64,000 nt of DNA from Bifiguratus adelaidae (Eukaryota; Mucoromycota; Endogonomycetes; Endogonales), in NCBI GenBank assembly GCA_002261195.1, contig MVBO01000047.1, forward strand, positions 32,012 through 96,011. Reading direction: 5' to 3'. The number at the start of each line of letters is the position of its first letter. Within the stretch, counting starts at the first letter, position 1. The notes below the pieces were generated by a model. That model saw nothing but the letters and a program-made list of their open reading frames with translations. It made no database searches and had not been told where the DNA came from. Positions 35,575 to 45,605 of the stretch are shown piece by piece. The position numbers and the translations under genes are program-made.

Positions 35575-36181
35575 AGTGTCTATGGCAGCTGTAGTGGACA
35601 AGCAGACTTCAACAGATTTGATACAATGTCACGCTGCAAGCAATCCGGTGAATATGAAGCTTTGACGAGAGCAATCACGCCCGCTTCTCCTTCTCTCTGC
35701 CTTCCTTACCCAATCCAGTTATCTCGAAGGATGCGCAACCTTGTCTCTTGTCCCTTGCGCAAGAGGAGTGAAGCAAAGAACACAAGAAACCAAGTCATTG
35801 TGAAGTCACAAGCAAAAAAGGCAATCAAACCCTAACCCTAAATTATCTGCGATCTTTCGGGGAAACAGCGACAGCAAGGCTATGTTATGGTTGTATGCAC
35901 TGGCTATGGCTCTAATCAAGCATTGAACAGTACAAGAATACCCTCACTTGTCATCAGCCATGTACGTCATCTATGAATGTGTAATCCAGTTTGACAAGAA
36001 AGGCATGACTCTCCCAAAGGTCCATTTGCCCGTTCACCAACGCGTTGCTTGGCAAGGCACAAAGACCCCCGCGCTTAAATGAGTGAGTTGTGACTGCATT
36101 ATTTTCGATCTCCGCTCTCTTTAGTTGATTTTGCGCTTCTATCACATTCTCTCTCACACCCTCTCACTCTTTCTTGGCACG
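35575..36181. promoter_or_regulatory. Divergent tricalbin/ARMT1 promoter with telomere-like box
   Basis: This 607-bp spacer lies between divergent starts. It contains AAACCCTAACCCTAAA at 35827-35842, two tandem copies of the telomere-type heptamer. Only two repeats are present, in the middle of a gene-rich region, so this is a promoter telo-box or a chance telomeric insertion, not a chromosome end. A C/T-rich stretch precedes the ARMT1 start. Confidence 0.5.
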
Positions 36182-37662
36182 ATGGCCGAGATAACGCCTG
36201 CCAATCCACCAAAGCCAGCCTATGTGGGTGCCGAAAAGGATACTTTTGCTTTTGTTACGGTTGCAAAGCGGTGGCCTGTGATTGTCACGAACGTGATTGA
36301 TGACGTTTACAAGAGTTATCATCAAGGCGAAGGTGGAAAACACGAACAAGAGGCTAAACAGATCATTGAGCAGATTAGTGCTCTAAAATACGACATACAG
36401 AGGGACAAGGAACTTCGGTAAGCCCGTTTGAAGCCGAGATCAAATGAGGATGACTTATGCTTGACATATAGTCCGATTCAAGAGGATGGATACGGGGACG
36501 TAGCACAATGGAATCAACTGCTCGAAACATACTTTAAGGGCAAGACATGGTTTACGGCTTCATGGCTCTTTACAGAATGTTACATGTATCGACGTATCCG
36601 AGAAGTGTTTCAGCTTACCGAGACATGGAAGGACTATGATCCATTTTTCCGGCAAAAGACTAGCACCTTCCGTGGATCGAGTGCGGCAGTCTTCGAGTTG
36701 GCGGCCAAGTTCGCCGAGCCTATCCGCCAGCAGAGCGATGACGAAAAGCGAGTGTGGTTCCACGAACTCGCTCAGGTCTCGCTTTGGGGTAACGCTACCG
36801 ATCTCAGTCTTTTGGCCAATATGAAGGAGGAAGATATCAAGAGTGTCCAGGCTATGGGCCAAGCCAAACTTGAAGAGCAGGAAAAGATGATTGTGGTGAA
36901 TGATTTGGACAAGATTTGGAACAAGGTCAAAACCTTGCAGAGTGGTCGCGTGGATTTCGTCTTGGACAATGCCGGTGAGTAGCACCCGCATAAGAATGAC
37001 TCTGGCAGAATGCTCACTCTATTCTAGGATTCGAGCTCTATGTGGATTTGGTCTTTGCAGATTACTTGTTGCAAGCGAATTGCGCTTCGCAAATCTATTT
37101 CCACTGCAAAACGATTCCGTGGTTCGTCTCAGATACGATGCCCTCGGATTTCCAATGGCTCATTGACACCTGCTTGAGCGATTTTTTCAACCAGGTGGAA
37201 CCCGCTCCGTCCGCTGAGCAGACTGAAAACCTCAAAACCCTAGCCAGGCGATGGCAACAGTACATGAAGGAAGGCAAATTCGTCGTCAAGTCCGATCCGT
37301 TCTGGTGCACCGGTCTCGCCTACCGACACCTAAAAGCAGAAGCACCGGATCTTTTCACCGATATGGCTCAAAAGGCTGATCTCGTCATATTTAAGGGCGA
37401 TCTCAACTTTCGCAAGCTGACCTATGATTGCCATTGGCCTGTTACAACGAGCTTCAAGGAAGCCATTGGCCCAGTGATGGCTGACGAATTTGGAAGTCTG
37501 TGTGTCTTTAGAACCAACAAAGCTGATGTGGTCGTTGGTCTCAAGGAAGGCAAAGAGGAAGAGCTCCTCGAGGCCGGATTTGAAGACTGGCGTTATTCGG
37601 GCAAGTTTGCTGTCGTAGAGTTCTCTCAAGGCCGGGGCAAGGCTGTCATCGACACGGATTAG
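36182..37662 (+). CDS. ARMT1: ARMT1-like DUF89 metal-dependent phosphatase
   Basis: This is a damage-control phosphatase of DUF89 subfamily III (human ARMT1, yeast YMR027W), which hydrolyses sugar phosphates such as fructose-1-phosphate using Mn2+ or similar ions. Three exons (36182-~36418, ~36472-36974, ~37027-37662) join in frame. Signature segments are RWPVIVTNVIDDVY, WFTASWLFTECYMYRRIREV (substrate loop), FVLDNAGFELYVDLVFADYL with the metal-binding Asp-Asn, FHCKTIPWFVSDTMP, DPFWCTGLAY and LVIFKGDLNFRKLTYD, which carries the conserved GDxNxR metal/phosphate site. It ends FSQGRGKAVIDTD. Length, ~455 residues, is normal. The proposed protein-carboxyl methyltransferase activity of human ARMT1 is disputed, so phosphatase is preferred. 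Confidence 0.93.
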
Positions 37663-37786
37663 ATTTATGTATCAGGTTGAAAACGCCATATAGACGTGTG
37701 CCTCACTGAGGTGCTCTATTGTGTTTGAAACTTGTACAATATAGTGTCAGCGTGACATGGTTATACCTCTTTATAGTTCATAGGCT

Positions 37787-39255
37787 TCAACCACGCATCC
37801 CGTGGAACCAGTCTCGCAGTGCGGAAGCCAATCGTCTGACCAGAGTGCTGTCTCGGTAACGCATTAAACCAGCGACGCCTACCCCGACCACCAGCGACAC
37901 CACCAGGAGGTCGCGACGGGTAGTGGTGGCCCTTAGCTCGGGATTCCGAGACGATCGAGGCGAAACGTCTTTGGATGCAGAGCGAGCGGTCTCCGCTTCG
38001 GCCATATGGCCCATGGCATCAAACATGTTGATATTAAGTTCAAATGCGCGTACAGCCTCATTGATGATATGCTCTGTCATGCCGTAAGTCTTTGGTACAC
38101 CAATCATAATTTCTCGACACACTTACCTGCACCTCGGGTGCTGACGTGCAGTTCATTGAGCCGGTCGCGGTACATGGTCTTGAACTCATCGACATTACCA
38201 ATATTGGGAAAAGCGTAAAATGCGGTGCCTTCGGATGAATCCCATTGTGGATCCGTCTCGTCAATGCCGAGAATAGCCACCTTGAGGCGTTTGGCCAAGA
38301 TCTGACCGCCGGAGAGATCGCCGAGATATCGAGTGTACGAGTGAGCGACGAGAAGCTCGGGGTTCGAATCGCCTGCTTCTTGAATGGCCGCACAGTAGTC
38401 CTGAACAGCCGGGGGAATAGGTGTTTGATTCGGATCGGTCAATTGACTTGTCGGTATCTCTGGGTAATAGAATTGCAAATCTTGCAACAGTGCGGTAACT
38501 CTGTTGAGCTCGTGGGGAAAATGGATCATTGAGATGACGGGATGTTGCGCATTCCTTTGCAAAGCGGTCTCTAGTGAACTATAGTGCCGTTAGGAAGGCT
38601 AATGCTTGAGTAAAGTACCGAATGCACTTACCTATAGACATGAAACAAGGCCACCAGAAAAACGCGATACTCTTGACGTGACAATTGACCTCTCAAAAAG
38701 CGCCTTGAAGGAACAAGGATGAGGAACTCTCCCATGCCAGTAAGAGCGCATGCTTGACCTACTTTGTGAAGGTGCTTCGCTCGGCAAGTCGATGAACCTG
38801 CTTGGTGCTTTCCCGCATGGCATTGGCCAGCTCAACACCCGCCGGCCCACTGATCTCAACAGCGAGTATTGGAGGCGTTGCTACCCTGCCGTTTTGCTCC
38901 ATACCTTCCAACTCCCGAGCTATATTGGAGAACGCAGCATATAGCGTTCGACCTTCAGCTGTCTGCACATCAAAGATCCCTATAAAGAATACTTGTTACT
39001 TACACATACAACGAGCGAAAGCTAGACTATGACGTACCTGACTTGACTGTAGGGTGATCCTTGGGTATCTGAGCTACGAAATCCTCAAAACTAGCCCTCT
39101 CAGGAAGGCCTTTACAAAGGCATGCTTAGTAGCCGTTTCTCAAGGCGCACGTTTTGAACGCCAAGCGACCTTGTCCACTCACCACTCTGAAAGGCTGGAC
39201 ACTTTTCCTTCACTTGTCGTAGTCCTTCCTCTGTAAAAAGCCCTTCCTCCGCCAT
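37787..39255 (-). CDS. HMX1: Heme oxygenase, tail-anchored, with N-terminal extension
   Basis: This enzyme cleaves heme to biliverdin, CO and iron. The catalytic region starts ANAMRESTKQVHRLAERS, where the His is the proximal heme ligand. It continues with LSRQEYRVFLVALFHVY and the distal-helix signature AHSYTRYLGDLSGGQILAKR. FYAFPNIGNVDEFKTMYRDRLN and NEAVRAFELNINMF complete the fold. The C-terminus has one hydrophobic segment (LLVVSLVVGVGVAGLMRY) and a short basic tail, that is, an ER tail anchor like animal HO-1. Ahead of the catalytic domain are ~70 residues starting MAEEGLFTEEGLRQVKEKCP that are not part of the standard fold and contain a Cys-Pro dipeptide. Six or so introns. The start at 39255 is an ATG with spliced continuity. 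Head to head with ACR3. Confidence 0.93.
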
Positions 39256-39560
39256 GACGTCTCCAAAAACGAACTGTTCTCGGTGCCTTTTTTGGGGCCA
39301 TTTTATGCGCGGAACGTGTGATTGGACATGTTTTAGTGTTGAATGCGAGCAATTGGAAGTGAGAAAAGGTGTAATATGCATAGTGATTATTGATGGCGCA
39401 GAGTGCGTGAAGCAAGCGTTGTCAAAACCCATGTTACTGAGCAACCGACTCCTGGTGTGATGCATAACAAATACCTCTAATGTGATTGGTTGTATCACGT
39501 GCGCAAATCCATTTTCGGACACTTTCGGACTCTCAAATTTGCAGAACACTTCCCTCACCA
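39256..39560. promoter_or_regulatory. Shared heme oxygenase / ACR3 promoter
   Basis: 305 bp separate the two starts. The spacer has a reverse CCAAT box (TGATTGG, 39483-39489) and a CACGTG at 39496-39501, plus TTACTGAGCAA at 39434-39444, which resembles half of an AP-1/antioxidant element. The elements are seen; stress control is inferred. Confidence 0.45.
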
Positions 39561-40858
39561 ATGGACGTTGCGGCGATTGCTAGTAAGGGTGAAAACGAAG
39601 AATACAAGGGACAGCATGAGGAGAAAATAGTGCAAACGAGTCCACAAGAGACACCTTCAGCCATAGGTAAGTACAAAAGGGCACGGAAATCGCATGCTGA
39701 GCAAGGTTTTAGGACTCTACCAGCAATTGGGCTTACTCGACAAGTTTCTGCCCATATGGATTATTGTGGCCATGATTGTGGGAGTTGTCATTGGCTACTT
39801 TTGTCCTGGTGTCCAAGATGCTTTCGAGACCGTACAGTTGGATACAGTCTCGGTACCTATAGCGGTCGGTCTATTGGTCATGATGTATCCAGTGCTGTGT
39901 AAAGTCCAGTACGAGATACTACATCATATCTTTCGGCAACGACACGTCTGGGTGCAAATCGGCATATCCATCGTACTTAATTGGATCATTGGCCCGATCA
40001 TCATGACGGCCTTGGCCTGGGCAACTCTACCTGATCTACCTGGATACCGAACTGGCATCGTCTTTGTGGGGCTAGCAAGGTAAGCAATTAGAATATCGTC
40101 ACGTCGTATAGGCTCTCATATTCAACCTCTTTAGATGTATTGCTATGGTTCTCATCTGGAATCAGCTGGCTCATGGAGATCCAGATTATTGCGCAATCCT
40201 CGTGGCCATCAACTCCATCTTGCAAATTGCACTCTACTCTCCATACAGTTTGCTCTTTGTGTCAATTATTCCAAGCTGGTTTGGCGCAACTGAGGCTGTG
40301 ACAGCAACTGTCGACGTTGGCACGGTGGCCAAATCGGTTCTCATCTATCTTGGCATTCCCCTCGCTGCCGGTGCCATCACCCGCTTTACACTAAGGCGGT
40401 GGAAAGGTCATGTCTGGTATCAAGATCGCTTCTTGCCGATCATTGGGCCGTTTGCTTTGATCGGACTGTTATACACCATCATTGTCATGTTCGCATACCA
40501 AGGTCACCACATCATCTCTGACATTGGCCAAGTATGTCGCGTGGCGGTACCTCTGATCATCTACTTTCTCATCATGTACTTTTCAACCTTTCTGATTCTG
40601 CGAGCCATGTCCTTTCCTTACGAGTACGTCACTACACAGACTTTCACGGCATCGAGCAACAACTTTGAATTGGCCATTGCTGTGGCTATCGGTGCCTATG
40701 GCATCAACTCAGAAGAAGCCTTGGCTGCCACGATTGGTCCCTTGATCGAGGTACCGGTTCTTTTGGCACTCGTCTACCTAAATCTTTTCTTTGGTCGACG
40801 TCTGACTTGGGGCAATTCCCGCAAAGTAAACGAAGATATGGATCAAGCTGTCGTTTGA
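39561..40858 (+). CDS. ACR3: Arsenite efflux permease Acr3
   Basis: This is a ten-helix plasma-membrane carrier that exports As(III). A short hydrophilic N-terminus (MDVAAIASKGENEEYKG...) is joined by a small intron (about 39667-39711) to GLYQQLGLLDKFLPIWIIVA. A second intron lies at about 40081-40134. The family's functional Cys is in helix-4-like VGLARCIAMVLIWNQLAHGD (spliced), and the conserved Glu of the later helix is in GPLIEVPVLLALVYL. PIAVGLLVMMYPVLCKVQYE and TASSNNFELAIAVAIGAYG are diagnostic of Acr3 rather than ArsB. It ends EDMDQAVV. All expected hydrophobic segments are present, so the pump looks intact. No other ars gene is within the window. Confidence 0.95.
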
Positions 40859-42408
40859 CCTGTGGAACAAAAAAGGACAATATGCAGAGCAAGAAGGCCA
40901 AAGAGATTAAACATTCAGGCTGAGCCTGTGTGCATGGCCATGTCTGTGTACCGTTACAAACAAGGACAATTGATAGGAATAGCGGCGTGGAGCTGGGGAT
41001 GTTCGCAACAAAGGCAAGAGTATAGGCCAGACGAGCGAATGGATATACCATATAGACATATGTAATCAGTTATTAATACGATAGCTTGTCTTGTCATTTG
41101 CCCGCGTTTATAAATTATGATGTTATTTCACGTGTCGCGGACGCGTTGGACGACTCTCGTCGAGCATTAACACAGACGACGCAGCCATGCTTGGACCCAT
41201 CAGCCACAAGACAGCAAGCAAAACCGCCCACTTGGCATCCGAACACTCAACCTTCTGTCTCTTAGTATTTCCGACGTCACACGCTTTCTGATGACCAAAT
41301 GGCTTTCTCAACTATGATTTGGATGCATGGGATTTATACGGGCATGCATAGATCCTCAGGAAGACGCAGTTGACTCCGGTGTGCAAGACGGTTAGGTGCT
41401 TTTGTCGTCGACTTATTGGAGTTCGGGGCCGATTGGTGGCCGATGGCCAGGTTTTGATTTTCCCTCAATCATACCCAGCGGTCGAAGGTCCTGACAATAT
41501 GCGATCGCCTTATCCAAGAGATGCTCCAAGGTGAAGACCTCAGCGGCTTCTATCTATACATGCTTTTCACTGTAACTCCATATCCAGACATGCCATATGG
41601 GAAATTGTTTGCCACTGCTGCCGGTGAACCTGCGGTTACGCTAGAGTTCAGACCTCGATACGAAGACAATTTGGAAGTTTTCCCGAGTAACGTGATATGG
41701 ACACTGCAACATGTCCGATGCATGGGTGAAACCTGTCAATGTTGCGCTCCAATTGATGTCAAACGTGCTCAAGGTTCAGTCCGGCATGAAACAAAGCACA
41801 CTCTTGAACCGGGAACGGAGGTGCTGTACATTTGGTGATGAAAAGTACTGGCAACATAAGATTTGCGTTGTGGACGACTATTACAAGGTGTATGAATACA
41901 TTAGGTTTTGTTGAAAAAGGAAAGATGCCCAAACGCCTACTTATGGCATCTCATCTGTTGGTGAGACCGCGAAAGCTCCAAGCCCGCCTTTCGTTCTGTT
42001 ATTGAGTATAGATATTCCACATACACTGCACAACAGGATTTCCTTGGGAGACGTGAATTCGACCTTCAAAACAAGAGATTTATCAACACGCCAACCAAGC
42101 TATACAGACATACTTAGACCGACATTTCCAAATATACCTGGACCAGGCTACTGCGACTTATAACCCTAACCCGTGTTCGCATCATAAAATTGCCATGTTA
42201 AGTAATACTTTCTCGAATTGCCGTATTGAGTAAACAAAATAGTGACGTAATCACAATCATTGGTTGAAAAGCGCTCAAATCTTGGGTTAGGGCTTGATCA
42301 TTTTGAATCAGAGCCTGTGTGTGCTGTCTTCAACTTCTTGTCCTCGCTAGAGTGCCTTGTTAATACTGTCATCTTTGTTGTCTCTGTACCCACCTCATAG
42401 CGGTTTCG
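40859..42408. other. 1.55-kb gap between ACR3 and CDC20
   Basis: The first ~600 bp show nothing coding. An orphan frame lies at about 41455-41838 (listed separately). Close to CDC20 are AACCCTAACCC at 42162-42172 and the reverse-orientation GGGTTAGGG at 42284-42292. CDC20 starts at 42409, so these sit 237 and 117 bp upstream of it. Confidence 0.5.
41455..41838 (+). other. Orphan open frame of unknown status
   Basis: An open frame runs from about 41455 to a stop at 41838, with an internal ATG at 41521. It reads like structured protein (LTICDRLIQEMLQGEDLSGF, then TVTPYPDMPYGKLFATAAGE) but matches nothing I recognise. A second frame from about 41711 runs on to 41914 (VVDDYYKVYEYIRFC) and overlaps it, so this could be a frameshifted remnant. 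No start context or intron pattern supports an intact gene. Confidence 0.25.
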
Positions 42409-44148
42409 ATGGCTTCTCCGGCCACCCTACGAACTGCATCCCCTCTAACTACACCCACCTCCAAGAGGCACTATAGCGCGAACGAAAACTATGGCACGAG
42501 TTCCGCTGCATGCAAAACACCTGTCAACCGAGCGAGCAAGCGTTTCGGTAGCACAAGCATACTGTCTCCCCTTTCCCCAAAGACCAACAGCACGCAACCT
42601 CTATCTAAAGTCCTAAAGCCTAGCAAGCACAAAAGTTCGTGCAAAAGCCCAACTGCGCTTAGCAAAAAGCTTACGCGACAGGCTTCCTTTGACGTTGTTG
42701 GCAATGACTGGATACCACCACCACAAGATGAATCAGACAAGGGAAAAAAGAAGAAGGGTCCGTTACGTGGGCAGGTGAGTTGCCAGATCCGGGTGTACTT
42801 ACGTACGTGCTCACGAGATATGCCTAGAACCTACAATATGATCGATACATTCCGAATCGGGAAGCTATGGTTGGATCTTATGGACTGTCCATCACTGACA
42901 GCGTAAACTCCAAAGAAGGCTATTTAGACAGCGCCACAATAGCGTATCAAGAAGAGATTGCGCGTGCCTGTGGTGTCTCACTGGATAAACGCGTCCTAGC
43001 ATTCAAAGCCGAGCCGCCTTCGAATGATAAAGAAGATTTGCGTGTCAACTACGGGTCAAATCTGCAAACCAACCTCGCCGCCAACTTTCGTCGCCGTATC
43101 CTCACTGCACCTGAACGCGTCCTTGACGCACCCAACCTCCTTGATGATTACTATCTCAACCTGCTTGATTGGGGGCCTTCCAACATACTCGCTATTGGTC
43201 TGGAACGACAAGTCTTTCTATGGCATGCGGATTCTGGCGACGTGACGTGTCTAGAGACAACCGGAGAGAGCGAACTGATTACGTCTATCAAATGGAGTGG
43301 CGATGGTTCATTTCTCGCTATGGGTACAAGCGAAGGTGAATGTCACATATGGGATGTTGCCAGCGGTCAACGCATCCGTACCATGAATGGTCATAGCGCT
43401 CGAGTAGGTGTGATGAGCTGGGACAAGCATATCATGAGCTCTGGAAGTCGCGATACCACCATTGTTCATCATGATGTGCGTGTACGGGAGCACAATATCG
43501 CTACTCTCAAAGGTCATTCTGGGGAATTGTGTGGATTGGAATGGCGCGCAGATGGTCTTCAACTCGCCAGTGGAGGAAATGACAATGTTGTAAATATCTG
43601 GGATGCTCGGTCTACCACACCAAGGATGACCAAAACCAATCACACAGCGGCGGTCAAGGTAAGTCATTGACTTTTGCCTTAAAAGATGGACGTCGCTAAC
43701 ATGTTTGTAGGCATTGGCATGGTGTCCTTGGCAAAATAGCCTACTGGCCTCCGGTGGCGGCACGCACGATCGCAATATTCACTTTTGGAATGCCACCACA
43801 GGCGCTCGCGTGAATTCGATAGACACAGGCTCGCAAGTCACTTCCCTGATCTGGTCACGCGAATACAAGGAAATACTCTCGTCTCATGGATATCCCGACA
43901 ACCAAATCTCCCTATGGTCATACCCTTCCCTCAAGAAAATCGTCGATATACCCGCGCACGACATGCGCGTGTTGCACACGACCGTTAGCCCTGATTTCCA
44001 AGTTGTCGCGAGTGCAGCAGCCGACGAGAACCTCAAATTCTGGCGAATGTGGGAGTCTAGACCAAAAGGCAAAGGAGACTCTGCACCAGGCAAGGATAAA
44101 AAGGATGCTGGCGCAAGCAAGAGCAAGATTGGCATGACCATTCGTTAG
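42409..44148 (+). CDS. CDC20: Cdc20/Slp1 APC/C activator
   Basis: This WD40 coactivator brings substrates to the anaphase-promoting complex at metaphase. The N-terminus is Ser/Thr/Lys-rich with several S/T-P sites. The second exon holds the C-box (DRYIPNR), used to bind the APC/C. The motif RRRILTAPERVLDAPNLLDD then leads into seven WD repeats (for example GECHIWDVASG, HDVRVREHNIATLKGHSGEL, NVVNIWDARST, NIHFWNATTGARVNSID, ENLKFWRMW). The C-terminus ends in the Ile-Arg tail (MTIR) that docks on TPR subunits. Introns lie at about 42775-42827 and 43660-43709. The LLDDYYLNLLDWG and KRVLAFKAEPP features favour Cdc20 over Cdh1. No KEN box was found. Confidence 0.93.
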
Positions 44149-44224
44149 GCCATTGTAGATTGCTCCAAAAATGTACACTTCCAATTAGCGTTGTCGATGA
44201 CCGCTTGAAAACTCAGTGACATTC

Positions 44225-45322
44225 ATGCCGTTTCCCGAAGGAGTCTTTTACATTCGTTCGAGAAAACGAGGCTGGGTATTGGATATTGAGGACGGGAGCC
44301 TAAAGGTAAGTGACACTGGCTGTCACGACTGTGCGCCAGGTAACGCCATGCAACGCGACCGACTCAGCCATGCATCTAGTCGGATGCCAATCTTATCGTT
44401 TGGCAGCAGAAAAAACACGGCGCCAGCAATCAGCTGTGGGTCTACGATGACGGTTTCCTCCTGAACGCAAAGTCAGGACTAGGTACGCGGTCTCTATAAT
44501 TCAAATGCTCGCTAACGTGGATCACACGGACAATTTCAAATAGCGTTGGACGTACGCGGTGGACGGTTGCAGAGTAACACACCTATTATCCAATATACCC
44601 CCAAGGAGAACATAACGATAGCTACAAATCAGCTCTGGGATTACCATGACGGTTTCATTTTTCCTCAAGCACACTCCAACCTGGTCCTCGACATCAAGGT
44701 AAATGTTGTCTGATTGCATACCAGATGCCGAACATCATCCGTAGGGAGACTCCAAGCTTCCGGGAGCGAAAGTCATTCTCTATGATCGAAAACCTCATGA
44801 CAATCTCAACCAACAATGGGAGCTGGAGCTGTGCGATGACAAGTTCTTAGACATTGCGGGTATACGACCGCAAGATATAGGCATACGCGAGGCAATTCAT
44901 CATGTCACCTCAAAACTTACGAGAATGTCGACAATCGTGGACGGTGAGCAAGGCTATGACGGTCCTTCTCCCGCTCAAATTCGCAAATGTCACAAGCAGA
45001 TTTTTGGAAAGCAGCCAACATCGTCTCCAAGGTATGATGATTTGGTTATGTCAACAAGTCGCGTCTCACCTGCTCCAGTCCATATGATCTCGCATCTGCT
45101 TGCGCTGCACAAGCCATTCAAGAGTTTGAGGAACCTCTCATTTTGGAAGGAAGACCGACCTGTACACAGTATACCCGCCCAGCATTGTCGAGTTTGACGT
45201 CTGCTGTCGTTGCCCGTGAAGCGAAAGCACGACACATGGAAAATGACGTGCCACGCATGCAAGTCCTTGCTTCGAAGGCAGTCGTGTATTATTATGAGAC
45301 AGTGGTGCTGGCTGACGACTGA
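44225..45322 (+). CDS. Ricin B-type (beta-trefoil) lectin-domain protein
   Basis: This is a beta-trefoil carbohydrate-binding domain, with no catalytic domain. Exons beginning MPFPEGVFYIRSRKRGWVLD give three repeats, each ending in the fold's Q-x-W signature: NQLWVYDDGF, NQLWDYHDGF and NQQWELELCD. Each is preceded by a VLDI or LDV strand (WVLDIEDGS, ALDVRGGR, LVLDIKGD). After the trefoil come ~130 residues with no known domain. Part is a low-hydrophobicity linker (EQGYDGPSPAQIRKCH). Part is an Ala/Glu-rich helical tail (AQAIQEFEEPLILEG, then REAKARHMEND) ending VVYYYETVVLADD. There is no signal peptide, so it is probably cytosolic. Introns lie near 44307-44380, 44481-44542, 44699-44744 and 45033-45081. 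Its ligand is unknown. Confidence 0.8.
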
Positions 45323-45605
45323 CCGTTCTAACCTACATCATACATCTACCACACAAGCGAATATAAACGCCATGAGACGTGACTTGACACCGAAGGTGCT
45401 AGAGATGCCATTCGTTGAATCGATCAAATAAGATCAAGTAGACCATCAACGTCTCCTCCAATCACTTTGGATCTAGCAGAAGCGGGTTTCTCAAGTGACC
45501 CCACACCATCTGCTCACCAAAGAGACCATTGACAACGAGGGACTCTGGATCCAGATTTCTTCTCATTTCGATTCCTTTGAAAGGAAAACACCTTTTCTCT
45601 ATAAC

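Noticed and set aside
35827-35842. Telomere or chromosome end
   Set aside because: Only two repeat units, internal, between intact divergent genes.
38340-38375. tRNA-like GGTTCGAATC box
   Set aside because: It lies inside a conserved heme oxygenase exon, with no A box or cloverleaf around it.
39667-39711. Apparent frameshift near the start of ACR3
   Set aside because: A 45-bp intron ending GTTTTAG restores frame into GLYQQLGLLDKF, so the gene is intact.
41123-41311. Small minus-strand membrane protein gene
   Set aside because: The frame begins only with TTG and has no in-frame ATG before its hydrophobic stretch. No family match.
44225-45322. A ricin-like toxin
   Set aside because: Only the beta-trefoil sugar-binding fold is present, without an N-glycosidase domain or signal peptide. 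This fold is common in harmless lectins and enzymes.
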